NCBI GenBank assembly: GCA_023408075.1
Contig: JAEYKW010000015.1
Location: 62,001 to 126,000, forward strand
Reading direction: 5' to 3'
Length of the DNA: 64,000 nt
Source: Bacillota bacterium
Lineage (GTDB): Bacteria > Bacillota > Clostridia > Christensenellales > SZUA-584
A program made the position numbers and the translations under genes. Numbering within the stretch: position 1 is the stretch's first letter; every line of letters begins with the position of its first letter. A model generated the notes under the pieces. The model had not been told where the DNA came from and did not search any database. It was given only the letters and a program-made list of their open reading frames with translations. Positions 49,213 through 57,538 of the stretch are shown here, in pieces.

Positions 49213-50577
49213 TTATTTCACGCTGTGAATCGCCTTGCCGAACGTCGCATTGGCCGCTTCCATCACCGCTTCCACAACCGTCGGGTGCGGATGGATGCAC
49301 TTGGCGATGTCGTCCACGCAGCATTCCGTCTTCATCGCGAGCACCGCCTCGGCGATCATATCCGTCGCGTGATGGCACACCATATGCACGCCGAGTATCT
49401 CGCCGTACTTCTTATCCGCGACGAATTTGACAAACCCCGCCGTATCCCCTTCAATCAGCGATTTGCCGTTCGCGCTCATCGGGAAAACGCCCGTCTGCAC
49501 ATCGTAGCCCTGCTCAGCAGCCTGCTTTTCCGTCAGGCCCGCCCAGGCGATTTCGGGCTCCAGATAAACGCACTGCGGAATCACGTTGTAATCCATCTTG
49601 GCCTCGTGACCGCAGATGGTTTCCACCGCGACGATGCCTTCCTCGCTCGCGGTATGCGCAAGCATGGATTTGCCGTTGACGTCGCCGATCGCATAAATCC
49701 CTGCCGCATTGGTGCGCAGCTTTTCATCCGTCTGGATCATGCCGTTTTTGTGCGTGATGCCGAGCTTGTCCAGCATCGCCACGTCGGCGGACGGCCTGCG
49801 TCCCGTGGACACGAGCACAGCCTCCGTTTCAATGCGCGCTTCGGCGCCGTCTTTCTCATAAACAACCGCAGCGGGCTCAATCTTTTTGACGCGCGCATTC
49901 GTCACCACGCTGATCCCGGCTTTCTTGACGCTCTTGCTGACTGTACTGATCACGGCTTCGTCCGCAATGGCAAGCAGGCTCGGCAGCATTTCCACAATGA
50001 TGACCTTGGTGCCGAAGCGGCTGAGCAGAAACGCAAACTCAAGACCGATCACGCCGCCGCCCACAATCACGATGCTGTCCGGCACCTTCTTTATCGCGAG
50101 CAGCTCGTCGCTCGTCATCACGCAGCTCTCGCCGATCCCGTCGATCGGCGGGCGGACAGGCTGCGAGCCCGTGGCGATGATGATGTTCTCCGCGCTGTAG
50201 TCCCGCCCGTTCGCCGTCACCGTTTGCGCGTCCTTGATCACGGCACGCGCCGCCACAAGATCAATCTTGTTGGCGCGCACGAGCATGCCGATGCCCCCGA
50301 CGAGCTGATTGACGACCGTTTCTTTGCGCGCCATCACAGCCGCCCAGTCGAACGCCACGCTGCCAGCCTGTATGCCGAAAGCCGCCGCGCTCTGCGCGCT
50401 GTGATACACCGATGCCGACTTTAGCAAAGATTTTGTGGGAATACAGCCCTTATTGAGGCAGACGCCGCCGAGCTTCTCTTGCTCGAAAAGCACCGTCTTC
50501 AAACCGCTCTGCGCCGCCTTGATGGCCGCCACGTATCCGCCCGGGCCGCCGCCGATCACTGCCACATCATATGTCAT
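49213..50577 (-). CDS. lpdA: Dihydrolipoyl dehydrogenase (E3)
   Basis: 454-residue flavoprotein that re-oxidises the dihydrolipoyl groups of a 2-oxoacid dehydrogenase complex using NAD+. FAD motif GGGPGGYVAA is at 9-18, the redox disulfide is in GGVCLNKGCIP (Cys near 41 and 46), the NAD motif is GGGVIGLEFA, and the C-terminal base motif is HPHPTVVEAV. AAGGAG eight bases before ATG sets the start; the longer frame is unlikely. It is separated from the E1/E2 genes by eight other genes, but it is the only E3 in the window and has its own promoter with an inverted repeat. It would complete the complex encoded at 57539-60860. Confidence 0.94.
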   Translation of the reverse strand: MTYDVAVIGGGPGGYVAAIKAAQSGLKTVLFEQEKLGGVCLNKGCIPTKSLLKSASVYHSAQSAAAFGIQAGSVAFDWAAVMARKETVVNQLVGGIGMLVRANKIDLVAARAVIKDAQTVTANGRDYSAENIIIATGSQPVRPPIDGIGESCVMTSDELLAIKKVPDSIVIVGGGVIGLEFAFLLSRFGTKVIIVEMLPSLLAIADEAVISTVSKSVKKAGISVVTNARVKKIEPAAVVYEKDGAEARIETEAVLVSTGRRPSADVAMLDKLGITHKNGMIQTDEKLRTNAAGIYAIGDVNGKSMLAHTASEEGIVAVETICGHEAKMDYNVIPQCVYLEPEIAWAGLTEKQAAEQGYDVQTGVFPMSANGKSLIEGDTAGFVKFVADKKYGEILGVHMVCHHATDMIAEAVLAMKTECCVDDIAKCIHPHPTVVEAVMEAANATFGKAIHSVK

Positions 50578-50609
50578 ACTCTTGTCTCCTTGTGCAAAAC
50601 TATAAAACA

Positions 50610-50640
50610 ATTATACATGATTATCCGTTTCAAACGGATA
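50610..50640 (-). promoter_or_regulatory. lpdA promoter with an inverted repeat over the -35 region
   Basis: A perfect TATAAT (minus strand 50615-50610) lies 33 bases before the lpdA start. Immediately upstream, nine-base arms TATCCGTTT/AAACGGATA with a one-base centre (50622-50640) cover the -35 position, which has no TTGACA-like element. It looks like an operator or activator site. It overlaps the stop codon of the UroD remnant. Confidence 0.55.
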
Positions 50641-50809
50641 GTCTCCCGTATTTTTTTCCGGTGACCGCCTTATGCATGGCGAGCACATTTTCAATGGGCG
50701 TATCCGGCTGAAAACCGTGCGGCGGCGCCGCGATGCAGCCGCCGTATTTCCCGAGTGCTTCCATTCGGCACACGGCTTCATTTTGCATTGTCCACGGGCC
50801 GTTCACATA
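50630..50809 (-). pseudogene. Remnant of a UroD/MtaA-family gene (C-terminal fragment)
   Basis: A frame of 58 codons ending at TGA 50632-50630 encodes the recognisable C-terminus of a UroD-family protein: AVCRMEALGKYGGCIAAPP, then HGFQPDTPIENVLAMHKAV. This is the family's final strand and helix, with the usual PDTPxEN motif. A stop codon lies directly upstream and I find no earlier part of the domain in the remaining bases, so it is a truncated relic rather than a gene. It sits between the zinc dehydrogenase and lpdA genes. A full-length UroD-family gene is at 62626-63747 in the same run. Confidence 0.7.
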
Positions 50810-50859
50810 TCACCCCGATCATTCTCGCGATGAATTTCTCTCCAAGTCTTAAGGTTTTT

Positions 50860-51870
50860 TTATAACCCGTCTGGCATCAGCAGTATTTTGAGCCCCTCTC
50901 TTCTCTCCGCAATGTCAAACGCCTGCTGCGCCTCGTCCAATGTAAAACGGTGCGTAAACACATCGTTGATATTGGGGCAGTTTCTGATCAGCTCGATCAT
51001 CTCGGGTATTTCCGAATCGTGGAAATTTCGCGAGCCTTTGAATATGATCTCTCTGGCCACAATCAGGTCATACAGGTTCAGTGTTAATTTTGTACACACG
51101 CCGACCTGAACCATGATGCCTCGGCATTTGATTATCTCAAGATCCGTCTTGATCGCGATCTCGCTGCCCGAGCACTCGATCACCTTATCCAGCCCTTTGC
51201 CGCCCGTGATGATGTCCACTTCTTTTTTCACATCGTTCAGAGCGTTCACGGTGTAGGCGGCCCCGAATTTTCTCGCCGCTTCGAGCCGTTTTCCGACCAC
51301 ATCAATCGCCACCACAATGCCGCCAAAGTGCAGCACGCTCAGAATGCACATGATGCCGAGCGGCCCCGCTCCCGACACACCGACGAGCTCACCCTTTTTG
51401 ATATCCGCTTTTTTTACCGCGTGAAACGGCGTGCCGAGCGCGTCGGTCAGTAGCACGCCCTGTTCATACGTGATATCAGCGGGAATGGCCCGTAAATTCA
51501 CTTCGGGGACAAGCACGTATTCCGCGTCTCCGCCATCCAGCTCAAAGCCGATGCACGTTAATTCCTTGCAGAATATCAGATTGCCTTCCTTGCAATGGTC
51601 GCACTTGAGGCAGGTGACATGGATATTGACCACCACTCTGTCTCCGGCTGCGAACGTTTTGCAGCCGTTTGTGCTTTCGATAACACCCGATATTTCGTGC
51701 CCGGGAACGGCATCGGGCGGCTGATTCGGGTTGTGATAAAGCGTCTCGATATCCGTACCGCAGATACCCGCAGCCATCACTTTGACGAGCGCATAACCTT
51801 GGGGGATTTCCGGGACCGGCTTTTCTATGGTGATGGCGTGGCCTTTTCCGTCGAAAACAACTGCTTTCAT
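50860..51870 (-). CDS. Zinc-dependent medium-chain dehydrogenase
   Basis: 336-residue NAD(P)-dependent alcohol/polyol dehydrogenase of the MDR family (threonine/sorbitol dehydrogenase-like). Catalytic zinc ligands are in GICGTD and GHE, and the structural zinc site has four cysteines in CLKCDHCKEGNLIFC. The cofactor motif is SGAGPLGIM near residue 165. GGGGAG seven bases before ATG sets the start; the longer frame (51936) has no good site. It follows the transketolase C-subunit gene by 34 bases. It probably oxidises a polyol or sugar alcohol on the way into the transketolase steps. Confidence 0.9.
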   Translation of the reverse strand: MKAVVFDGKGHAITIEKPVPEIPQGYALVKVMAAGICGTDIETLYHNPNQPPDAVPGHEISGVIESTNGCKTFAAGDRVVVNIHVTCLKCDHCKEGNLIFCKELTCIGFELDGGDAEYVLVPEVNLRAIPADITYEQGVLLTDALGTPFHAVKKADIKKGELVGVSGAGPLGIMCILSVLHFGGIVVAIDVVGKRLEAARKFGAAYTVNALNDVKKEVDIITGGKGLDKVIECSGSEIAIKTDLEIIKCRGIMVQVGVCTKLTLNLYDLIVAREIIFKGSRNFHDSEIPEMIELIRNCPNINDVFTHRFTLDEAQQAFDIAERREGLKILLMPDGL

Positions 51871-51904
51871 AAAACAACTCCCCGATCTGTATTTTTTGGG
51901 CTGC

Positions 51905-52873
51905 CTATTTGATTTCGGCAAGAATTCTCTGTGCAATCTGCGGACCGGTCAACGCATAGCGTTCGAGCTGATGTCGGTATGTGCCGATCTTCCCGAACAA
52001 GTCGGGCAGCCCGATGAATATCTGCCTCGGAGAACCGGCTATTCCGGCAATCACTTCCGCCACCGCGCCGCCGAGACCGCCGATGACGCTGTGCTCTTCC
52101 ACCGTGACGATGGCCGACGTTTCCGCGCACGCTTTTTTAATCACATCCGTATCGAGCGGCTTGATCGTGTGCATATTGATGAGGCGCACCGACAGGCCGT
52201 TCTGCTCGAGTATCCGGCTGGCTTCAACGCTCTGCGCCACCATCGTTCCTGTCGCAATCATCGTGATATCGCGGCCTTCCTTGAGCGTGATGGCTTTGCC
52301 GATTTCGTAGTCGTAATCCTCATTGTAAACGACCGGGTTGTCGGCACCGCCCGTGAGGCGGATATAAACCGGTCCGTTCATCTGTGCGGCTGCGATTGTC
52401 GCCTTGATCGTCTCAAGGCCGTCCGCGGGCGATAATACCGTGAGGTACGGCATCGACCGGATGATCGCGAGGTCCTCTACCGCGTAATGCGTGTTGCCGA
52501 GCGTCCCCATCACAATGCCGCCGTCCGCGCCGAGCAGCTTCACATTGAGCTTCATATAGCCCATATTGGTGCGTACCTGCTCGCAGCACCGCATCGATGC
52601 GAAAGCGGCAAATGTGGTCGCGAATACGGTTTTGCCTTCCTTGGCCATGCCGCACGCGATGCCTATCAAATTCTGTTCGGCAATGCCGATATTGTAGAAT
52701 TTCTCGGGATACTTATCCTTAAACTGCGTGATCCGTGTCGCGTCGGAGAGGTCCGCCGTCACGGCGATCACATCGTCGCGTGTTTCGCCGAGTTCCATCA
52801 TGGCGACGCCGAAGGCGCCTCTCGGCCCTATTTTTGACCACGTTTTAATATTTTCACTGTTGATTTGCAGCAT
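51905..52873 (-). CDS. Transketolase, C-terminal subunit
   Basis: 322-residue half of a split transketolase, with the pyrimidine-binding (TTFAAFASMRCCEQVRTN, catalytic Glu in GIAEQNLIGIA) and C-terminal domains (VTVEEHSVIGGLGGAV). AAGGAGG lies nine bases before ATG within the end of the N-subunit gene, two bases from its stop. Together the two subunits move two-carbon ketol units between sugar phosphates. Split transketolases in catabolic operons usually serve a dedicated sugar route rather than the central pentose pathway. Confidence 0.92.
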   Translation of the reverse strand: MLQINSENIKTWSKIGPRGAFGVAMMELGETRDDVIAVTADLSDATRITQFKDKYPEKFYNIGIAEQNLIGIACGMAKEGKTVFATTFAAFASMRCCEQVRTNMGYMKLNVKLLGADGGIVMGTLGNTHYAVEDLAIIRSMPYLTVLSPADGLETIKATIAAAQMNGPVYIRLTGGADNPVVYNEDYDYEIGKAITLKEGRDITMIATGTMVAQSVEASRILEQNGLSVRLINMHTIKPLDTDVIKKACAETSAIVTVEEHSVIGGLGGAVAEVIAGIAGSPRQIFIGLPDLFGKIGTYRHQLERYALTGPQIAQRILAEIK

Positions 52874-52875
52874 GC

Positions 52876-53715
52876 TCAGCACCCTCCTTGCAGCTCGGCC
52901 ATGGCGTCATCATACTGCTGCTGAGACAGCCGCCCATGATGCCATTTGTTGTTGTTTTCAAAAAACGAGACCCCTTTGCCTTTCACGGTATGGGCGATAA
53001 TCGCGTACGGTTTGTTGACGGGCTGGCTTCTGTAGTGCAGGGCTTCAAGCAGCTGAGACACGTTGTGTCCGTCCACCTCCACCGTCTCCCAGCCAAAGCT
53101 CTCCCATTTCTTCGCCATGTCGCCAAGGTACATGATATCGCGTCCGATGCCGTCACTTTGGAGCAGGTTTCTGTCCACAATCACAGTGAGATTATCGAGC
53201 CCGAAATGCGCGGCGCTCATCGCCGCTTCCCAAACAAGCCCCTCGTTGCACTCGCCGTCTCCCACATAGCAATACGTGCTGAATTTCTTATGGTCCGCTT
53301 TGGCCGCGAGCGCGATGCCCGCTGCAAGAGAGATTCCGTTGCCGAGGCTGCCGGAGGTCACTTCAAGGCCGTATTGCATGTTCATGCTCGGATGGCCCGC
53401 CAGGAAGCTGTCGTTGGTTTCGAAGTTTCTAAGCTCCGCCGTATCAAAATACCCGGCTTCGGCCAATGCGGTGTAGTAGCCGAGAACGCCGTGGCCTTTG
53501 CTGAGAACAAAGCGGTCCCGCTCGTCCCATTCCGGGTTCTGGGCATCATGCTTCATCACGCTGAAAAACAGCGTGGCCATGATCTCCATCATCGAATATC
53601 CGGGGCCGAGATGCGCCCCGTTGGAGCCCGCGACAAGAGCCATATCCAGTGCGTGCATCCTCATTTTTTTGGCTTTTTCTTCAATCATGCTGATTGTCTG
53701 TTGCATTGTTTCCAT
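52876..53715 (-). CDS. Transketolase, N-terminal subunit
   Basis: 279-residue TPP-binding half. The metal/TPP motif is GDGECNEG followed by VIVDRN, and GSNGAHLGPGYSMMEIM and SKGHGVLGYY are family marks. GGAGGA five bases before ATG sets the start; a longer frame runs into the intergenic repeat region and lacks a site. It heads the block TK-N, TK-C, dehydrogenase, and is separated from the upstream part of the run by 476 bases of repeats. Confidence 0.92.
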   Translation of the reverse strand: METMQQTISMIEEKAKKMRMHALDMALVAGSNGAHLGPGYSMMEIMATLFFSVMKHDAQNPEWDERDRFVLSKGHGVLGYYTALAEAGYFDTAELRNFETNDSFLAGHPSMNMQYGLEVTSGSLGNGISLAAGIALAAKADHKKFSTYCYVGDGECNEGLVWEAAMSAAHFGLDNLTVIVDRNLLQSDGIGRDIMYLGDMAKKWESFGWETVEVDGHNVSQLLEALHYRSQPVNKPYAIIAHTVKGKGVSFFENNNKWHHGRLSQQQYDDAMAELQGGC

Positions 53716-53889
53716 AGAGCTCCTCCAAATTCGCGTTGCTTTCGCGATATTGAGATACCGGCAGCATACTGCCATTGAATCGTCTGTCACCCGTTACGGT
53801 TCACTAAACAGTTTTCAGGCTGCAGTTGAATAACCCTATCCCTTCGGAATCACCGAGCGAGGGGCCGATGCCGGATGCTGCTTCCGGGG

Positions 53890-54180
53890 ACTGTTGGCGT
53901 GCCTGACCGGTTCAAAGCGATTTCACTTTATCAGGCACAACGTAGCCAACCCCTTTCCGTCCCCTCCGAGGGGACGGAAGCTTGATTTGAAAACCTCCGC
54001 TTGTCATGCAGAGGAGCAAAGCGACGTAACTGCGAAAGAAACGCATCCCATGACAATAACGCTTTAAACATGGGATTTTTCGCTCCGCTTACGCTTGCTC
54101 AAAATGACACTAACCACTTTGTCAGCAGCTTGTCCATCCCCTCCGCGCGGGACGGCTATTGTGCTTTTTAAACCTGAAAA
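53890..54180. repeat. Composite intergenic repeat (copy B)
   Basis: The gap 53716-54191 has no gene. From about 53890 it carries the same modules as 37100-37410: GGCAC..CGTA, a CCCCTCCGAGGGG hairpin with AGCTTGAT and AAAACC, a core from GTCATGC through ACGCATCCCATG and TGGGATT to AATGACA...ACTTTGTCAGCAG, then a second CTCC-rich hairpin. The core halves are imperfect inverted repeats. The element separates two blocks of the right-hand catabolic run and may have inserted there. Bases 53716-53889 show nothing I can assign. Confidence 0.6.
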
Positions 54181-54191
54181 GCAGCGGTTTT

Positions 54192-55220
54192 TTACAGCTT
54201 CATATCGATAATGACTTCGATGCCTTCGCCTTTGCGCAGCAGCTCAATGCCCTCCTCGAGCTTGTCGAGCGGCAGTGTATGCGTGACAAGCTCCTGCAAA
54301 TTGAGCACGCCGCTCTCGAGTATGCGCACGGCCTTCGGGAACGTCGCGTTGGCCAGCCATGTGCCGAGAATCGACGCTTCCTTGAATATGATCTGGCTCT
54401 GCACCACGCTCGGCTGCGCCTTCTTGTTCACGCCGAACAGCAGCACCTTGCCGCCTTTGCGGATGACCTTGACCGCCTCGGCAACCTGAGACCCAACCAC
54501 GTCGATTGCGAAATCCGTGCCGATGCCCGTTTTTTCCAGCACAAACGCCTCAAGATCCGTTTCGAGCGGGTTCACCGCGAAATCCGCGCCGCTTTTGAGC
54601 GCAAACGCGCGCCGCAGCTCACTCGGCTCCGAGACGATGATCGGGTATGCGCCGGAGGCCTTCATCAGCTGCACGAACAGCAGGCCGATCGGTCCCGCGC
54701 CGATCACCGTGACGCTCTCGCCCGGATTCACGCGGATCTTGTTGATGCCATTCACCGTGCAGGCGAGCGGCTCCGCAAACGCGGCGATTTCCGCGGGCAG
54801 ATCGTCCGCAATTTTAAACGCGACCTTTTCGGATACGCGGATGTATTCGGCAAAGCCGCCTTCGCCACCGAGGCCCATCGGAATGATGTTCTCGCACTGG
54901 TTCGGATAGTTCATCTGGCAGTATTTGCAGATGCCGCAGTAATCGTTCGGGTTGACGACGACGCGGTCACCCACCTTGAAGCCCTTCACGGCGGGCCCGG
55001 CCTCAATCACCTTGCCCACAAGCTCATGGCCGAGCACATGATCCGGCACCATGTCGTACGCGGGCGGCACCGACATCACGTGCACGTCGGTTCCGCAGAT
55101 TGAGCACACCTCAACCTCCAGTATCATGTCGTCGCCCTTTTGTATTTTGGGCGAGTCGATTTCCTCTATCGACAGCACGCCGTTTCCTTTGAAAACAGCC
55201 GCTTTCATCTTTTCTTTCAT
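54192..55220 (-). CDS. Zinc-dependent medium-chain dehydrogenase
   Basis: 342-residue MDR-family dehydrogenase, sorbitol/threonine dehydrogenase-like. Zinc sites: CSICGTD and GHELVG for the catalytic metal, four cysteines in CGICKYCQMNYPNQC for the structural one. The cofactor motif is VIGAGPIGLL near residue 173. GAGGAGG ten bases before ATG sets the start; an ATG four codons later is possible. It is a distant paralogue of the dehydrogenase at 50860. Its gene follows rbsD by 19 bases and ends the upstream block of the run. Confidence 0.9.
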   Translation of the reverse strand: MKEKMKAAVFKGNGVLSIEEIDSPKIQKGDDMILEVEVCSICGTDVHVMSVPPAYDMVPDHVLGHELVGKVIEAGPAVKGFKVGDRVVVNPNDYCGICKYCQMNYPNQCENIIPMGLGGEGGFAEYIRVSEKVAFKIADDLPAEIAAFAEPLACTVNGINKIRVNPGESVTVIGAGPIGLLFVQLMKASGAYPIIVSEPSELRRAFALKSGADFAVNPLETDLEAFVLEKTGIGTDFAIDVVGSQVAEAVKVIRKGGKVLLFGVNKKAQPSVVQSQIIFKEASILGTWLANATFPKAVRILESGVLNLQELVTHTLPLDKLEEGIELLRKGEGIEVIIDMKL

Positions 55221-55239
55221 TGCGTTTTGGCCTCCTCTT

Positions 55240-55635
55240 TTAAAATGTGACACCCGACTCGAGTATGATGTTCGCATACGGCAGGCACTCGCCCGTCCGC
55301 ACCATCGCTTTGGACGTTTTGGTAAGCGCTTTGAATTCCTCGTGCGGCACTTCGACGATATCAATACCGGCAAAAATTTGTGTCATCTGCTTATAGAGCG
55401 GCGCGTTCTTGTGCCGCATTTCGCTCGCGATAAACACGCGCTGAACCTCCAGCTCGCTGAGCACGCAGCGCAGCACGTCGAGAAACGCAGGCACGCCCTT
55501 TGTCAGCGCAAGATCGATGCGCTCCGGGCCGTCCGGTATGGGCAGCCCCGCGTCGCCGATCGTCAGCGTATCAAAATGCCCCATCTTCGCGATAACGGCG
55601 GAAATCTGAGAGTTGATGAGCGTCGTCTTTTTCAT
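55240..55635 (-). CDS. rbsD: RbsD/FucU-family sugar mutarotase
   Basis: 131-residue pyranase that interconverts pyranose and furanose or alpha and beta forms of free sugars. The family signature MGHFDTLTIGDAGLPIP (catalytic His near 20, Asp near 28) and the C-terminal TGECLPYANIILESGV are intact. It lies nine bases after the M24-like gene. With the ribokinase further upstream it suggests a ribose-like free sugar is handled, which would be phosphorylated after mutarotation. The ribosome binding site is weak. Confidence 0.9.
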   Translation of the reverse strand: MKKTTLINSQISAVIAKMGHFDTLTIGDAGLPIPDGPERIDLALTKGVPAFLDVLRCVLSELEVQRVFIASEMRHKNAPLYKQMTQIFAGIDIVEVPHEEFKALTKTSKAMVRTGECLPYANIILESGVTF

Positions 55636-55644
55636 GTCAAATGC

Positions 55645-56748
55645 CTACCTTTGCAGTATGACGGGAAGCGCATACGCGTTGGTTTTATAGCTGTATGTCT
55701 TCGTCGGCCATGCGTAACCTGCCGAAATCAGCTCCGCGCCGTTCTCGCCGCTGATGCTGATCTCTTCAACCTTCGCGCCCTTCAAGGTGATAAAGTTGTC
55801 CATGCTCATCTTGTCGCGGATCGTCTCCCCGTCGAGGAAAGGCTGTGCCGTGCCCAACAAATAGCCCGTCAGCGCGCCCGGGTAATGGCATTTCCATTCG
55901 TCGGCCATGTCGTGAGCGGCGAGTATGCGCTTGCGCTCTTCAAACAGGTCCATAAACGGTGCACCGGGGCGCATCATTGCCATCGTCTGCGCCTCCAACA
56001 GGTTTAAGAGATCGTATTTGGCACTTAAATCGGCCGGAATTTCTCCGAAGCAGACCATGCGCGTGATATTGACGTGCAGCCCGTTTCGGTAGCCCGCGGG
56101 ATGAAGCAGCACGACTTTTTCGAGCTTCTTCGGTGACGGGCTCGGGTGACGGTACAGCGAAATGCGCTCGTCCGACCCCACCAGCACAACCTTCATCGTG
56201 AAATTGTTTTTGACATATTCGGATATCAATTCGGCTTCGATCTGCTGTTCCGTCATGCCAGGCTCAATGCGGTTCGCCACGGCGAATATCATCTCGTCGC
56301 ATGCTTTGGCCGTGAGCCTGTAAGTGGCGATGTCGCTTTGTGTCAGCGGGTAATGCAGCCAGTAGATGTCCCAAAGCCTGCAGTCCGCGCCCGAAACCGG
56401 CATATCCGAAACCACACGGGCACCGCCCGCCAGCTTCACAGCCTTGTCCTCGCGCGATTCCTCGTACCAGCGCAGCGACACCTTTTCGATGCCGAGGCCC
56501 GCCGCTTCATCGTCATAGATGCGGTCTGCATCCATGAACTGCGCCACGAGATACACCTTGTCCGCTGTGACCAGCAGCACGCCGAAGGCCGTCTCCGTAT
56601 CGCGCAGCACCTTGAAATCGCCGCCGTTCGTGAGCCATGCCACGTTGTCGCGCCGTCCGAGCAGCGCCGCGCCGTAGCCGTTCTTGTCCATGTATTCGCG
56701 CAGGCGTTTTGTTTTTTCGGCAAAATCTGCCGCGGTGGTTATGTTCAT
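55645..56748 (-). CDS. M24-family (creatinase/aminopeptidase P-like) protein lacking metal ligands
   Basis: 367-residue protein with a creatinase-type N-terminal domain (1 to about 130: YGAALLGRRDNVAWLTNGGDF) and a pita-bread C-terminal domain. In M24 peptidases the first two metal-binding aspartates lie in a DxGxxYxGYxxDxTR stretch. The matching part here reads HPAGYRNGLHVNITR, with His or Pro and Asn instead of Asp, and I cannot find the later His/Glu ligands either. It is thus probably not a metallopeptidase. Non-metal members such as creatinase act on small molecules, so it may be a hydrolase for a pathway intermediate or a binding protein. GAGGGG seven bases before ATG. It lies tightly between SDR and rbsD genes. 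Confidence 0.8.
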   Translation of the reverse strand: MNITTAADFAEKTKRLREYMDKNGYGAALLGRRDNVAWLTNGGDFKVLRDTETAFGVLLVTADKVYLVAQFMDADRIYDDEAAGLGIEKVSLRWYEESREDKAVKLAGGARVVSDMPVSGADCRLWDIYWLHYPLTQSDIATYRLTAKACDEMIFAVANRIEPGMTEQQIEAELISEYVKNNFTMKVVLVGSDERISLYRHPSPSPKKLEKVVLLHPAGYRNGLHVNITRMVCFGEIPADLSAKYDLLNLLEAQTMAMMRPGAPFMDLFEERKRILAAHDMADEWKCHYPGALTGYLLGTAQPFLDGETIRDKMSMDNFITLKGAKVEEISISGENGAELISAGYAWPTKTYSYKTNAYALPVILQR

Positions 56749-56761
56749 ACGTCTTCCCCTC

Positions 56762-57526
56762 TCACTGCGTCATCATTTCACCGGCGCTCACGATGATCGC
56801 TTCGCCCGTGATGTGATCCGCCAGCGTGGACGACAGGAACAGCGCCGCCTTGGCCTGATCCTCCACCGTTCCGAGCCGCTTGAGTGCCGTTTTGTCGATC
56901 CATTCCTGCTCGATCTCGGGGCTCGTGATAAACGTTTTTCTGACCATTTCGGTATCCGTCGCGCCGGGGCAGATCGCGTTCACGTTGATATTGTGGACGC
57001 CGAGCTCAAGCGCACAGACCTTGATAAACCCGTTGAGCGCGGACTTCGTGGCGCAGTATCCGGACTCTTCATACGTCGGCTTTTTGCCCGAGCAGGACGA
57101 CACATGCACGATCTTGCCGCTGTTTTGAGCGATCATGACCTTCGCAGCCGACTGTGTGATCAAAAACGCGCCCTTCATGTTGACCGCGAATATCTTGTCC
57201 CACGCGTCCTCGCTCATGTCCACCATCTTTGCATGAATCAGTATGCCCGCGCAGTTGCAGAGCACATCGACCCCTCCGAACGCATTGACTGCCGCCTGCA
57301 CCACCGCGTTCACATCCGCCGAGGACGTGATGTCCATCTTCATGCCGATGCACGCGCGACCCGTCGCCTCCGCGATTTCGTTCGCGGCCGACTGCACCTT
57401 TTCTTCGTTGACATCACAGAGCATCACGTCGGCCCCGTTCTGCGCATATATGAGAGCGACAGCCTTGCCGATGCCCTGTGCCGCCCCTGTGACGATCGTC
57501 TTCTTTCCCGTCATTAAACCAAACAT
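56762..57526 (-). CDS. Short-chain dehydrogenase/reductase
   Basis: 254-residue SDR. TGAAQGIG cofactor motif at residues 13-20, NCAG in place of NNAG, catalytic Ser in VSSCSG and Tyr-Lys in YCATK. The C-terminal LSSTLADHITGEAIIVSAGE is typical of FabG-like and sugar/polyol SDRs. AGGAG six bases before ATG. It follows the E2 gene by 12 bases in the operon. It may reduce a diketone or oxidise a polyol; acetoin/diacetyl reductase is one option given the neighbouring E1/E2 genes, but the sequence alone does not show this. Confidence 0.9.
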   Translation of the reverse strand: MFGLMTGKKTIVTGAAQGIGKAVALIYAQNGADVMLCDVNEEKVQSAANEIAEATGRACIGMKMDITSSADVNAVVQAAVNAFGGVDVLCNCAGILIHAKMVDMSEDAWDKIFAVNMKGAFLITQSAAKVMIAQNSGKIVHVSSCSGKKPTYEESGYCATKSALNGFIKVCALELGVHNINVNAICPGATDTEMVRKTFITSPEIEQEWIDKTALKRLGTVEDQAKAALFLSSTLADHITGEAIIVSAGEMMTQ

Positions 57527-57538
57527 AGCAGACTCCTT

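Noticed and set aside
52888..53778. Plus-strand frame of 296 codons opposite the transketolase N-subunit
   Set aside because: Antisense shadow of a gene with intact TPP motif and ribosome binding site.
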